Numbered from the stretch's first letter, positions 1 through 8,757 are shown. The stretch: 64,000 bases of DNA from Parachryseolinea silvisoli (GCF_021190955.1 NZ_JAIOAO010000001.1:1984001-2048000); one strand, 5' to 3'. Made by a program: numbers and translations. Notes: generated by a model not told the origin, from the sequence alone.

Positions 1-2963
1 AACTGGGTGCCGTTGTAATAGCTGGGGGTCGACAACCAGCGTGGTACGGGAACATCCGCATGGGGGGCTTCTTTCGACCACCAGGTGCCCCTGTCGTAAA
101 CAGTGTTAAGGCCGCTCGCAAAACTTGTCAGCGGAACTTCACGGGTAACATTGTTCACCCCATAGAACTGCGCGAAAACGCTGAAGCCTCTCCAGTCCAT
201 GCCGACCGTTGCGCTGTAGGTGTTCTGCGGAACGTCGGAATAGCCATAGGGGATCCGGTCTGAGTCGTCGACAATACCGTCGCCATTGAAGTCGATGATA
301 TAGAAGTTTCCGGGTAGTTTCTGCGCATCGTTGGTGTTGTGCTGCGGGCTTCCGTAAATCTGGTCGTACGAATTCAGGTAGCCTGCATCTACCCAGGACC
401 GATGTTGGTTGATGGCATAGCCAGCCTGTTTCCGATAGGCCGGGTACAATTCCGGATCGTCGCGATCGATGATCTTGTTTTTGGCATGTGTCATGTTCAG
501 GTTGGCCCACACACGCACGCCATTGGATAACGTCTTGTTGATGTTCAGCACAAGCTCGTAGCCTTGCGACTTCACGGTGCCCAGGTTGGCCGTGGGCGGC
601 GTGCTGCCGAAATAGGAAGGAACGGCTCTGTCCACACCATTCACGAGAATGTCAATGCGCTTGTCGCGAAAGAAATCTACACTGCCCGAAAAGAGTCCGT
701 TGAAAAATGCATAGTCCACCCCCACGTTCAGCTTCTGGACCGTTTCCCATCGCACATCGGGGTTTCCGATGGCCGCTTCACGGTACCACGGGTAGGGGCT
801 GGTTCCTTGCGTTACGTCGAGTGACGAGTTACCGCCATAAGACCACTGCGTCATGTATAGCCAGCGGTCGCGTACGTTGTCATCGCCGATTGCGCCGAAG
901 GACGCTCTGAACTTCAGGAGATCCAGGAATCGCAGGTTTTCCAGGAATGCTTCTTCCGAGATCATCCACCCGATTGCGCCGGAGTTGAAGAAGGCATACC
1001 GATAATCTTTGCTGAATTGTTCGGAACCGTTATAGGCGCCGTTGTATTCCGCAAAATATCTGCCATCGAAGTCGTACGTGGCCCGAAAAACCCAGTCTTC
1101 CCGATAGCGCGGCATTTCACTTCCCGTGGCTCGTTCCTGACGCATAAACATCGCCATGGCGGAGACGTTGTGTTTGTCGAAGCTTCTTGACCAGTTCGGT
1201 TGAATCTGGTAGTTCAGGTTGCGTTGGGTGTCGTTGTTGCGCACCTCGCCCCCGGACGTTGTCCACAGCACGCCCTGCATAAAATCGAAATGGTTATTCT
1301 GATCGTAATCACTCTTGTAGGTAGCGGCACCGGTGAGCGGGTTGATCCATTTTTGCTGGGCATTATTAAAAAGGTCGTTGACGCCCCGGTTCCATTCTAT
1401 AAAGGCATTGTCCCAGGATATAGATCCCCGGAAGTTCAACCCCTTGGTAATGAAATGCAGATCCTGTTGAAGTATAAAGTCCGTATTAATGCGGGTGTTG
1501 GTCGTCGTCATGGCGCCGCCCAGCGCCAGGTTCGCGGCAGAATTGCTTACGTTTGATATATCGGGATAATAGCCCCAGGTACCATCCGAATACTTGGGCA
1601 GGAATACATCGGGGGCGATGTTGTATGCGCCGGCCCATTGCTGTGCCACGGCCCAGTCGGATGAATTGGATTGATTCCAGGGGCTTTTCCGAACACCGTT
1701 CGACCCGGCCAGGTTTATCTTAAAAACGGTGGTCTTCGTTAATTGAAAATCGAGGTTGCTGCGAACGTTCAGACGATTATAGCCGTAGCCGGCATCATAA
1801 TTACGGCCGTTGTCCCACATTCTGAAAAGGTCGCCCTCGTGCTGAAAATCAGCAGAAGTAAAGTACTTCACAAAAGAGGTACCGCCGGATATATTCAGGT
1901 TGGCGTTGTACGCCATGGCGTACTCCCGGAAGAGTTCCTTTTGCCAGTCTACATTGGGATAACGTTCTGCCTCTTCCAGATTGGCGGGATGGCGATACTT
2001 CTCAATAAAGGGCTGGGGTCTGATGTATGACCAGGGATTGGGCGACAATCCGAGTTCATGTTCGATCGCAACATTGCGTGCCATCAGGGCGTCATATGAA
2101 TCATACTTGTTCGGAAGCTTGGAGGGCACTTTCACGGTGGCGCTGCCGGTTACTTCGATCCGGGCGGGTCCTTCCTTGCCGCGTTTCGTCGTGATCAGGA
2201 TGACGCCGTTCGCGCCTTTTACACCGAATACCGCTGTGGCAGAGGCGTCTTTCAATACCGAGATGGACTCCACGACATTGAGGTCCAGCCCCTGCATGGG
2301 ACGCTCGACGCCATCGACCAGAATCAGCGGTTGCCGGTTGTTCCATGAACTCGCAGCCCGGATTAAAATCATCGGGTCTTCCTCGCCGGGCATCCCGCTG
2401 CTGGACATCGTGACGACGCCGGGCAGGTTTCCGGTGAGGGCAGCTCCCACATTTGAAACGCCTCCTGCGCGCCGCAATACGGCGCCACTGGTTTGCGTAA
2501 TCGAACCTACTATACTTTCCTTTTTTTGCTCGCCGTATCCTACTACGACAATCTCCGACAAGGTGCCGATGTCGGCCACCATCCTGACACGCAGGATCGC
2601 TAACTGGCCGGCTTCCACTTCCTGCGAGGCGTAACCAATGGACGTGATGATCAACACCGTTTCCGAGGACGGAATTTCCAGTGAAAATGCACCGTCGGCG
2701 TCTGTGACCGTGCCGGTATTGGTGCCCTTTATGATAATGCTCACGCCGGGTATTCCTTCGTTGCTGCCGTCGTCGACCACAGTGCCTGTCAGGATCCTGC
2801 CTTGCAGAACGGCGTCGGGCCCTGCATTTTTACTGGCTGTTTCGCCTGCAATATGTTTCGTATTGGCGGCATAGACGCCTGTAGTAAAGCAACATAGGAA
2901 GCAAAAGCCCAGGACCAGACACTTTGTGAGGAAAGGGAGTGTTTCTGGTAAATCTTTTTTCAT
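1..2963 (-). CDS. SusC/RagA-type TonB-dependent outer-membrane receptor (3' end outside window)
   Basis: The frame stays open from the ATG at 2963 to the window edge, giving 987 residues without a stop; the C-terminal end of the barrel is missing. After a signal peptide comes a carboxypeptidase-regulatory-like domain (about 55-135, containing GTVVDDGSNEGIPGVSIIIK), then a TonB-box-like SEIVVVGYGEQ and a plug domain with the SusC signatures LVDGVERP and LKDASATAVFG. There is no STN domain, so signalling through an anti-sigma factor is not expected. SusC proteins import oligomers across the outer membrane together with a SusD lipoprotein, which should lie just left of the window. A paired motif about 210 bp upstream (3171-3193) may control it. 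Family assignment is secure; the substrate is unknown. Confidence 0.95.
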   Translation of the reverse strand, partial: MKKDLPETLPFLTKCLVLGFCFLCCFTTGVYAANTKHIAGETASKNAGPDAVLQGRILTGTVVDDGSNEGIPGVSIIIKGTNTGTVTDADGAFSLEIPSSETVLIITSIGYASQEVEAGQLAILRVRMVADIGTLSEIVVVGYGEQKKESIVGSITQTSGAVLRRAGGVSNVGAALTGNLPGVVTMSSSGMPGEEDPMILIRAASSWNNRQPLILVDGVERPMQGLDLNVVESISVLKDASATAVFGVKGANGVILITTKRGKEGPARIEVTGSATVKVPSKLPNKYDSYDALMARNVAIEHELGLSPNPWSYIRPQPFIEKYRHPANLEEAERYPNVDWQKELFREYAMAYNANLNISGGTSFVKYFTSADFQHEGDLFRMWDNGRNYDAGYGYNRLNVRSNLDFQLTKTTVFKINLAGSNGVRKSPWNQSNSSDWAVAQQWAGAYNIAPDVFLPKYSDGTWGYYPDISNVSNSAANLALGGAMTTTNTRINTDFILQQDLHFITKGLNFRGSISWDNAFIEWNRGVNDLFNNAQQKWINPLTGAATYKSDYDQNNHFDFMQGVLWTTSGGEVRNNDTQRNLNYQIQPNWSRSFDKHNVSAMAMFMRQERATGSEMPRYREDWVFRATYDFDGRYFAEYNGAYNGSEQFSKDYRYAFFNSGAIGWMISEEAFLENLRFLDLLKFRASFGAIGDDNVRDRWLYMTQWSYGGNSSLDVTQGTSPYPWYREAAIGNPDVRWETVQKLNVGVDYAFFNGLFSGSVDFFRDKRIDILVNGVDRAVPSYFGSTPPTANLGTVKSQGYELVLNINKTLSNGVRVWANLNMTHAKNKIIDRDDPELYPAYRKQAGYAINQHRSWVDAGYLNSYDQIYGSPQHNTNDAQKLPGNFYIIDFNGDGIVDDSDRIPYGYSDVPQNTYSATVGMDWRGFSVFAQFYGVNNVTREVPLTSFASGLNTVYDRGTWWSKEAPHADVPVPRWLSTPSYYNGTQ

Positions 2964-3170
2964 GCTGAATGCTTATTTAGGTTTTGGGTAAAATTTTGGT
3001 GATCGCGGGTGGATGCGCTTATCGTCGTTTTTTCATTTTATCGGGGGTTAGCGTTGGATGGTCCGTAACGATTCTTGAATAGCGGGCACCCGTCTGCCGG
3101 GCAACAGCAGGCCGACAAAGGCGGGGGAACTGCGTGAGGTCTCTTTTCATGATAGGTTAGGCGGTTTTAA

Positions 3171-3194
3171 CAATCGATTGCCGCAAACGATTGC
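3171..3194. promoter_or_regulatory. Candidate operator, paired CAATCG-N11-CGATTG motif
   Basis: CAATCG (3171-3176) and CGATTG (3188-3193) form an exact inverted repeat with an 11-bp gap. The same layout with TAATCG/CGATTA occurs at 37707-37729 upstream of an ECF sigma gene. Each half also lies in a CpG-centred near-palindrome (CAATCGATTG; GCAAACGATTGC), centres 13 bp apart, a form seen in LacI-family operators. The midpoint lies about 63 bp upstream of the possible -7 box at 3116-3123 for the minus-strand SusC gene, which would suit an activator. The binding protein is unknown. Confidence 0.4.
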
Positions 3195-3312
3195 TAACCA
3201 AATATGAACCGAGAAAGGCCTATGATCTTTACGTCCACGTTACACGTTTTTTCGAGCAGGTAACATCGAAACAAGTAACTGAATATCAGAATATTAGAAT
3301 AAAATAAAACGA

Positions 3313-3346
3313 CCATGCCGGATGGCCTGCCGGCAGATAGGCATGG
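3313..3346. repeat. Short intergenic palindromic element
   Basis: Outer arms CCATGCC (3313-3319) and GGCATGG (3340-3346) enclose a perfect CTGCCGGCAG palindrome (3327-3336). It resembles GC-rich palindromic intergenic repeats I associate with Bacteroidota genomes. Only one copy was noticed in this window, so repeat status is unproven. Confidence 0.35.
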
Positions 3347-3498
3347 ATAAGCCGCAATAAGCGATGCCCGGGGTAAGAAGGTCCGGTTTCCTGCTCCAAT
3401 TGTCGGCGAGCAATACGGCCGGGGAGCCATCAGCGTTGAGGCGGTTGAGGAGCTATAAAACCTTCAACCAGTTGAACTTTTCTGTGACGCGCACCGGC

Positions 3499-3506
3499 AA
3501 TCTTTG
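3499..3506 (+). promoter_or_regulatory. -7 promoter box AATCTTTG for the DUF1330 gene
   Basis: Seven of eight positions match the Bacteroidota -7 consensus TAnnTTTG. The box ends 4 bp before the ATG at 3511, so transcription would start at or beside the start codon. No clear -33 TTG at ideal spacing was found. Confidence 0.4.
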
Positions 3507-3510
3507 CCGC

Positions 3511-3879
3511 ATGGAAAACAAAAACAACACCGTAAAATTACCTGAATTTGAAGACGTACAGGGTCCCGTACTGATGCTCAACATGCTGAAATTTAGAGAC
3601 CGGAAGTATTATTTCGATACCTATCTGCCGGCGTTTCGGAAGGTCACAGAGACATTGGGCATTCAGGATGTAAAGCTCAGATTGGCATGCAACGTGGCCG
3701 CCAACATCATTGCCCCGGAAAACGAAGCGTGGGATGCTATTCTACTGGTAGAATACCCCAGCGCCCAAGCATTTAAAACTATTGCGGAAAGCGATGCCTA
3801 CCGCGACATGGCCAATCAGCACCGGCTGACAGCAACCGCGGACCTGCATTTGTATATGACCACGCCGTTTGTGCTCTAA
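3511..3879 (+). CDS. DUF1330 family protein (dimeric alpha/beta barrel fold)
   Basis: 122 residues from the ATG at 3511. The sequence matches the DUF1330 pattern: a strand VLMLNMLKF near residue 20, then a YLPAFRKVTE helix, and later WDAILLVEYPSAQAFKTIAES. DUF1330 proteins are small ferredoxin-like-fold dimers of unclear, possibly enzymatic, function. An upstream in-frame start at 3364 would add 49 residues that look non-coding, so I prefer 3511. The Crp/Fnr gene begins 16 bp downstream in the same direction, with its own -7-like box, so the two may be co-transcribed or separate. Confidence 0.8.
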   Translation: MENKNNTVKLPEFEDVQGPVLMLNMLKFRDRKYYFDTYLPAFRKVTETLGIQDVKLRLACNVAANIIAPENEAWDAILLVEYPSAQAFKTIAESDAYRDMANQHRLTATADLHLYMTTPFVL

Positions 3880-3884
3880 ATGCT

Positions 3885-3892
3885 TATCTTGG
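3885..3892 (+). promoter_or_regulatory. -7-like box TATCTTGG before the Crp/Fnr gene
   Basis: Matches TAnnTTTG except for one base. It ends 3 bp before the ATG at 3896, implying a leaderless transcript if used. Confidence 0.3.
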
Positions 3893-3895
3893 TCA

Positions 3896-4471
3896 ATGCA
3901 CCGGTTGATCCTGTCGAATCTTGCTCTGCACATTGCACTTTCTTCTGATGAACAGAAGGAAGTGCTAGAATTTTTCCAACAGAAAACGGTGGCCAAACGC
4001 ACGTTCCTGCTGCAACCGGGAGAAATTGACCGGCATGTTTACTTTGTAACCCGGGGCTGCCTGCGCATGTTTTATACCGACATGGAAGGCCTGGAGCATA
4101 ACATCTGCTTTTATCCCGAAAACTGGTGGTCGTGTGATATCGTGAGTTTTTTTAAGGAGAAGCCCGCGGTGAACGCAATACAAGCACTGGAAGACAGCGA
4201 AGTATATTATATGTCATTATCCCGGCTGGAAGAGTTGTTTGTTGCAATACCAAAATTTGAACGCTTCTTCCGTATCCTTGTACAAAACGGCTTTGACCTG
4301 TACCAGAAGCGCATCACATCCAGTCTATCTAAAACGGCGGAAGAACGCTACCTCGAGTTCCGGAAAATTTATCCGGGACTGGAAAGCCGCATCGCCCAAA
4401 AACACATTGCTACCTACCTGGGCATTACGCCCGTTTTTCTGAGCATGATGCGAAAAGAAAAGCAGTTATAA
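3896..4471 (+). CDS. Crp/Fnr family transcriptional regulator
   Basis: 191 residues from the ATG at 3896. Residues about 15-130 form a cyclic-nucleotide-binding-like beta roll (VAKRTFLLQPGEIDRHVYFVT, then RMFYTDMEGLEHNICFYPENW), followed by a dimerisation helix. The C-terminal winged helix is short (RIAQKHIATYLGITPVFLSMMRK), as in the common Bacteroidota Crp/Fnr subgroup. There is no Cys cluster of the Fnr iron-sulfur type, and the canonical cAMP-binding residues are not evident, so the ligand is unknown. The open frame extends to 3869 but would overlap the upstream gene. It may regulate the DUF1330 gene or the AraC/dehydrogenase genes that follow. Confidence 0.85.
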   Translation: MHRLILSNLALHIALSSDEQKEVLEFFQQKTVAKRTFLLQPGEIDRHVYFVTRGCLRMFYTDMEGLEHNICFYPENWWSCDIVSFFKEKPAVNAIQALEDSEVYYMSLSRLEELFVAIPKFERFFRILVQNGFDLYQKRITSSLSKTAEERYLEFRKIYPGLESRIAQKHIATYLGITPVFLSMMRKEKQL

Positions 4472-4502
4472 ACTTTCATCGCTGCGCTGTCCCACCTTTT
4501 GC

Positions 4503-4510
4503 TATATTTG
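4503..4510 (+). promoter_or_regulatory. -7 promoter box TATATTTG for the AraC gene
   Basis: Exact match to TAnnTTTG, 22 bp before the ATG at 4533. Confidence 0.5.
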
Positions 4511-4532
4511 ATTTTTACAAATCGCAAAAACG

Positions 4533-5480
4533 ATGCCGACAACCTCTTTGGACGATCTGGCCGTGCGCTTTGCCGCCGGCAGCTCACAGGTGCTGAGCGC
4601 GCTGCTGCCACCGGGTATACAGCAGGAAGTAGGACATTTTAATGTATTTAACCTTGCCAACATCGCGCCGGCGGCCAGTAACGTGTCCGAACCATTTGCC
4701 TGCCGCACGTTTCACAAGATCAGCTTTCTGACGGCACACTCTGACTTTTCCTTTAACGGCCGGACGGTGAAAATCAGGCAGCCTACCCTGCTGTTCACCA
4801 CGCCGAAGACAGCTGCCCACTGGCTGCCCTACGGGCAGCAGACAGGCTACTGTAGTGTCTTTACGCCGGAGTTTTTGCACCCCACGAAAAGCGGCGCGAT
4901 CCTGGACGAGCTGCCGATCTTTAAATCGCCCGAGCCACCCTTCTTTATGCTTGGGGAGGCCGATGCGGCCCGCATACAACGCATTTTTGAGCAGATGGAG
5001 GAAGAGCTTACGTCTACCTATGCCTATAAATATGATCTGCTGCGGGCGTATGCACTGGAGCTGATTCACCTGGGGCAAAAACTGCAGCCTGCCGCTATGC
5101 AGCATCCCCACCATGACGCGTTTGCGCGTACAACCGCGATGTTTGTCGAGCTGCTGGAGCTCCAGTTCCCGCTGCAAAGCCGGCATCAAAAGGTGGCCCT
5201 TCGCACAGCGAACGAATACGCCAGTCACCTGGCCGTGCACGTCAATCACCTCAACAAAGTACTGAAAGAAACCACCGGCCTGACCACCACCGAGCTGATT
5301 GCGGGGCGGCTGCTGCAAGAGGCCAAGGCACTGCTGCTGCAAACCGACTGGACCATTGCCGAGATTGCAGACAGCCTGGGCTTTTCAGATTTCGCTCACT
5401 TCGCGAAGTTTTTCAAAAGTCATACCGGGGCGCCGCCGGCAGCCTTTCGCGCGCAGACAAAAAGTTTGAATCGTACATAA
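4533..5480 (+). CDS. AraC family transcriptional regulator
   Basis: 315 residues. The N-terminal about 180 residues resemble a cupin-type sensor domain (HKISFLTAHSDFSFNGRTVKIRQ region). The C-terminal about 100 residues are two AraC helix-turn-helix motifs: HVNHLNKVLKETTGLTTTEL, then WTIAEIADSLGFSDFAHFAK, ending with the usual GxxPxxFR element. The short-chain dehydrogenase gene starts 53 bp downstream in the same direction, a frequent regulator-target pairing in Bacteroidota. The inducer cannot be inferred. Confidence 0.92.
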   Translation: MPTTSLDDLAVRFAAGSSQVLSALLPPGIQQEVGHFNVFNLANIAPAASNVSEPFACRTFHKISFLTAHSDFSFNGRTVKIRQPTLLFTTPKTAAHWLPYGQQTGYCSVFTPEFLHPTKSGAILDELPIFKSPEPPFFMLGEADAARIQRIFEQMEEELTSTYAYKYDLLRAYALELIHLGQKLQPAAMQHPHHDAFARTTAMFVELLELQFPLQSRHQKVALRTANEYASHLAVHVNHLNKVLKETTGLTTTELIAGRLLQEAKALLLQTDWTIAEIADSLGFSDFAHFAKFFKSHTGAPPAAFRAQTKSLNRT

Positions 5481-5533
5481 AGCAGATTGATTGAAACAAA
5501 CCACCCCCTCGTTGCCGGTGAGACCTTTGTGAC

Positions 5534-6286
5534 ATGAAACATCACAAAATCGCATTGGTAACCGGCGGGAGCCGGGGTATCGGCAAAGACATAGCAGTAA
5601 CGCTGGCCAAGAAGGGTATTGACGTACTGCTCACCTACCACACCAACCAGGCAGAAGCCGCCGCCACGGTAACGGCCGTACAAGCCCTCGGGCGTAAAGC
5701 AGCGGCGCTACAGCTAAACACAGCCGACGTCAGCCGCTTTGATCTGTTTTTCCAGCAGGTAGCCACCACGCTGCAGGACACGTTCGGCACCGATCGCTTT
5801 GACTTCCTTATCAACAACGCTGGAACGAGCCTGCAGGCACCTGTAACAGAAACCACCGAGGAACAATTTGACGAAATGATGAACATACACCTGAAGGGTG
5901 TATACTTCCTGACGCAAAAGTCTTTACACCAGTTGAACGATGGTGGACGCATTGTGAATATCTCGTCGGCCGTATCGCGCACATCTTTTCCAGGCGTATC
6001 CGCATATGCTGCGATGAAAGGGGCCGTTGATGTATATACCCGGGCACTGGCCCTTGAGCTTGGGCCCCGGGGCATTTCGGCGAACGTAGTAGCGCCCGGC
6101 GCCATCTTCGGTGGCGGCACCATGCCCGATAGCCCGGAAGTCCGCGCGTATGTACAGAGCATCACGGCGCTGGGGCGTACCGGTCAGCCTGACGACATCA
6201 GCGGTGTAGTGGCTTTTCTATGCAGCGACGACGCGAAGTGGCTCAACGGTCAGCGCATAGAAGTCACGGGCGGCGTAGCGCTGTAA
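5534..6286 (+). CDS. Short-chain dehydrogenase/reductase (SDR)
   Basis: 250 residues, classical SDR length. The cofactor motif TGGSRGIG lies at residues 11-18, LINNAGT near 93-99, a catalytic Ser in NISSAV near 140, and the YxxxK pair as SAYAAMK near 155-161; the C-terminal GQRIEVTGGVAL is typical. The cofactor is probably NADP(H), inferred from the Arg in the glycine motif. A -7-like GACCTTTG (5522-5529) ends 4 bp before the ATG. The substrate is unknown; the AraC gene just upstream probably controls it. Confidence 0.93.
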   Translation: MKHHKIALVTGGSRGIGKDIAVTLAKKGIDVLLTYHTNQAEAAATVTAVQALGRKAAALQLNTADVSRFDLFFQQVATTLQDTFGTDRFDFLINNAGTSLQAPVTETTEEQFDEMMNIHLKGVYFLTQKSLHQLNDGGRIVNISSAVSRTSFPGVSAYAAMKGAVDVYTRALALELGPRGISANVVAPGAIFGGGTMPDSPEVRAYVQSITALGRTGQPDDISGVVAFLCSDDAKWLNGQRIEVTGGVAL

Positions 6287-6326
6287 CAGTTACTCCCGAC
6301 GCCGTGGAATGAGAAGCGGAATGATA

Positions 6327-6368
6327 GCAGACGATAAAGAATTTGAGTTCTTTATCGCCTGCTTTTTT
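6327..6368 (+). terminator. Rho-independent terminator after the SDR gene
   Basis: A 15-bp stem with one mismatch (GCAGaCGATAAAGAA paired with TTCTTTATCGcCTGC, 6327-6341 and 6348-6362), a 6-nt loop and a TTTTTT run. It lies 40 bp past the SDR stop. Confidence 0.9.
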
Positions 6369-6457
6369 CTCTCCTGTTAGTAAAAGAATGAACATCGAAC
6401 CGGGGACGGTTGATCACTTGTTTTGGTTTATAGTGGAATCAACCAGTATCATCCGCA

Positions 6458-6823
6458 TCATTCTCCTTTTTTTAAATATTTAGCATACTCTTCCTGTATC
6501 ATCCCCGAACCTACAAACTTGTCGGGTTTGCATCCATACTGTTTCAACGCAAAATTGATTGCTTCCTCTGCCGTTTGGAAACTATCAATTTTACCATACG
6601 TGAAGTCGGGGTCGGTGGCCGTGAATTCATAAACATCATTGAAATTTTCATCGCCCTCATCGATCACATCAGAATACATTACATCGTAAGTGTTTTCCCC
6701 TTTCCTTTTTATCATCAGCCATTTAATTGCAGTGTAATCATACTCACGGTAGGCACCGATCCATTGTTCGATGGCTCTGCCAAGGTTAAGAAGTGTTTGT
6801 ACTTGTTCTATGTCTATATACAT
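6458..6823 (-). CDS. Hypothetical protein, small acidic, 121 aa
   Basis: Family not recognised. The protein has no signal peptide or membrane segment and carries an acidic middle (DVIDEGDENFNDVYEF). The C-terminal half (DSFQTAEEAINFALKQYG) predicts alpha-helix. Base composition is more A+T-rich than the neighbouring metabolic genes, as is the Sel1 gene upstream on the same strand, suggesting both are accessory. The start at 6823 is the only ATG giving the full hydrophobic N-terminal helix. An immunity-protein-like role is conceivable from size and charge but is not demonstrated. Confidence 0.6.
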   Translation of the reverse strand: MYIDIEQVQTLLNLGRAIEQWIGAYREYDYTAIKWLMIKRKGENTYDVMYSDVIDEGDENFNDVYEFTATDPDFTYGKIDSFQTAEEAINFALKQYGCKPDKFVGSGMIQEEYAKYLKKGE

Positions 6824-6977
6824 ACTTAATAGGTCAGGCAGCCTCCATTTACCGCCAGGAACATAGAGGGAATCTTCGACGGCCCGGACTTTTCCGAACA
6901 GCCCAGGTTGGCAACAGATTTAAATTTTTGCTTGACCATCTACAAAACAGATCTTGCAGAGAAAAAGACAAGACTCT

Positions 6978-7607
6978 TTATGCCGCGAACTTAAAGTGTT
7001 TCAATTTATCCGCCGCCATTTTATGCTTGAGTTTGCTTGCTTTCATATAATAGTACGTAGCCCAACGAATTGATTTCCGTACACCGTCGCCAAATTCGAA
7101 ACATAGGCCTAAATTATACATCGCTTTTTCATCGCCTTTTTTAGCTGCCTTTTTATACCAATGAATTGCTTTTGAATGGTCCCGTCTTACACCTTGACCA
7201 TAAAAATAACAAAAACCCAAATCTCTTTGAGCTTCAATGTCACCTTGCTTCGCGGCGAGCGAATACCAGTAAACTGCTTTTTTGTAATCCAGCGGCACAA
7301 ACTCCCCTTCTCTATAAAAGAACCCAATATTGTATTGTGCCTCCATTTTCCCCTTCTCCGCAGCAGTTAAATACCACTTAAAGGCTTGCGAAATATCTCT
7401 CTTCACGCCGTTGCCAAAATCATAACAAGTACCCAAATAGAATTGCGCGCGTATATTTCCACTGACCGCTGCCGTATGCCATAACGCAAAAATTTTGTCC
7501 CAAGGCTTCGTCCTCTTTTTTGACTCAAAGGCCAACTCATAACCCTCCTGAAAAAGCTTTCCAGCGTGCGCAGTACTCATTTGAGCATCCTTTTTTTTAT
7601 AACTCAT
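6978..7607 (-). CDS. Sel1-like (SLR/TPR) repeat protein
   Basis: 209 residues from the ATG at 7607; a GTG immediately upstream at 7610 is the alternative. About five Sel1 repeats fill residues 35-200, each with the A-x-x-x-L/I-G-x-x-Y/F pattern: AQFYLGTCYDFGNGVKRD, AQYNIGFFYREGEFVPLD, AQRDLGFCYFYGQGVRRD, AMYNLGLCFEFGDGVRKS, with AxKWY/AVYWY/AIHWY second helices. Sel1 repeats are protein-protein interaction solenoids. There is no signal peptide, so it is probably cytoplasmic. It lies upstream of the 121-aa unknown, with a 154-bp gap. Partner unknown. Confidence 0.9.
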   Translation of the reverse strand: MSYKKKDAQMSTAHAGKLFQEGYELAFESKKRTKPWDKIFALWHTAAVSGNIRAQFYLGTCYDFGNGVKRDISQAFKWYLTAAEKGKMEAQYNIGFFYREGEFVPLDYKKAVYWYSLAAKQGDIEAQRDLGFCYFYGQGVRRDHSKAIHWYKKAAKKGDEKAMYNLGLCFEFGDGVRKSIRWATYYYMKASKLKHKMAADKLKHFKFAA

Positions 7608-7992
7608 CACTTGTAAATAGTCACCGCAATATCCGGTATTTTGTCCGGTTTTTGCTATTTACTTAATTCCCGGGGATGGGTAAGTGGCACATTTCGTATG
7701 GTTGGCCATTAAAAAAAATTCGCGTTGCAAAATGTCCCGATGATTTTTAATCCGGGATGTACGGCAGGATTTGACGGTGCAAGGAAATTTTCCTTTTTTA
7801 AATTGTTATACCCCACAATGCTTGCTGCGGCAGCATGGGACATGGACTTGAATTGCATCGACCAATTAAGCTCACCGCCCAGTACATACAGCGGTGGCGT
7901 AATAACCCGGCGAGAGAAATAACCGTGAGATAAGTACTAGAATGAAGCGCAAATGATAAATTTGATTTCGCCAATCCGGCGGTCGCGAAATC
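7608..7992. other. Gene-free region between divergent Sel1 and peptidase genes
   Basis: About 385 bp with no credible gene. It contains an odd palindrome TGCTGC-G-GCAGCA near 7832-7846 and an exact -7 box TAAATTTG at 7957-7964 that fits the plus-strand peptidase gene. A 65-codon open frame at 7725 starts with TTG and has no family features. Confidence 0.5.
7957..7964 (+). promoter_or_regulatory. -7 promoter box TAAATTTG
   Basis: Exact match to TAnnTTTG, 28 bp before the ATG of the secreted peptidase gene at 7993. Confidence 0.45.
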
Positions 7993-8757
7993 ATGATAAA
8001 AACCGTTATTTTCTGCTGTTGCCTGTGTCTGAACTATATCAGCTCCGCACAGGAGGTCAGAATCAAACTGGAGAATTGCACGTTGGAGCCAGCTGTGTTG
8101 AAGCAGATCAAAGGCTCCCTGACGTTTCAACTCGATTTCTATGCGGGCATTTTCAAGGATAAGACCAAAAACAGTTTTCGGGCGCGTGTCTTTGGCTCGA
8201 AGCGGGAATTCCTGACATACAGTAAAAGCAAAGCCGATTTCAATCCACTCCGAACAAGTGCCATCGCGTTTTACAGCCCTAGCCTTAACGAAATGATCCT
8301 TCACACGGAGGTTGACAACTTTGCGTCGACTTTCTCGCACGAGCTGAGCCATGCCATTCTCCATTATTATTGTAAAAACACAGAAACCTGGCTGGACGAA
8401 GGCATCGCCGATATGCTCGAAGACGTCATCCTGACGGATAGCGTCTACACCTTTGATAGCCGGCGGATCGAAAAGGTATTATCGGCGAAGAAACTTTTGC
8501 AGGAAGGCGCATCATTGCAAAACGTGATCGATAGTGGAGATTTCTATAACAAAACGACGAGTCACAGAAACTACACGCTGTCATGGGCAGTAGTGGCCTA
8601 CCTGTATGAAACAGATACCAGGCTGTTGTTCAGCATGATTACGGCCAGCTGCAAAAATCCTGATGAGTTTATAGACATGACCTACCCGGGAGGATTATCC
8701 CTTCTCATGCCCGACGTGAAATCGTTTTTTTTTAACAACAAGCCCAGTCCTGATTAA
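7993..8757 (+). CDS. Secreted gluzincin-type metallopeptidase (peptidase MA-like)
   Basis: 254 residues. A signal peptide ends near residue 19 (ISSAQ). The zinc motif HELSH lies at 116-120 and the third ligand is probably Glu136 in TWLDEGIAD, the HExxH-(about 15)-E spacing of peptidase MA-like/gluzincin enzymes. It should be exported to the periplasm or cell surface; the substrate is unknown. The stop codon overlaps that of the convergent MORN gene: both lie within TTAA at 8754-8757. Confidence 0.8.
   Translation: MIKTVIFCCCLCLNYISSAQEVRIKLENCTLEPAVLKQIKGSLTFQLDFYAGIFKDKTKNSFRARVFGSKREFLTYSKSKADFNPLRTSAIAFYSPSLNEMILHTEVDNFASTFSHELSHAILHYYCKNTETWLDEGIADMLEDVILTDSVYTFDSRRIEKVLSAKKLLQEGASLQNVIDSGDFYNKTTSHRNYTLSWAVVAYLYETDTRLLFSMITASCKNPDEFIDMTYPGGLSLLMPDVKSFFFNNKPSPD

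Larger units (their letters stand above)
2964..3510. other. Gene-free region upstream of the left-edge SusC gene
   Basis: No convincing gene in about 550 bp. It holds the SusC leader, a possible minus-strand -7 box CGCCTTTG (3116-3123), the paired motif at 3171-3193, a short palindromic element at 3313-3346, and the promoter of the DUF1330 gene. Short open frames on both strands here (for example 3194-3430 minus) have no recognisable family. Confidence 0.6.

Noticed and set aside
3194-3430. 78-codon minus-strand open frame in the left intergenic region
   Set aside because: It crosses the palindromic element and has no recognisable domain or credible start signal.
4584-5342. 252-codon minus-strand open frame
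   Set aside because: Antisense to an unmistakable AraC regulator.
7725-7922. 65-codon plus-strand open frame
   Set aside because: TTG start, no family features, and it lies in what looks like a promoter region.
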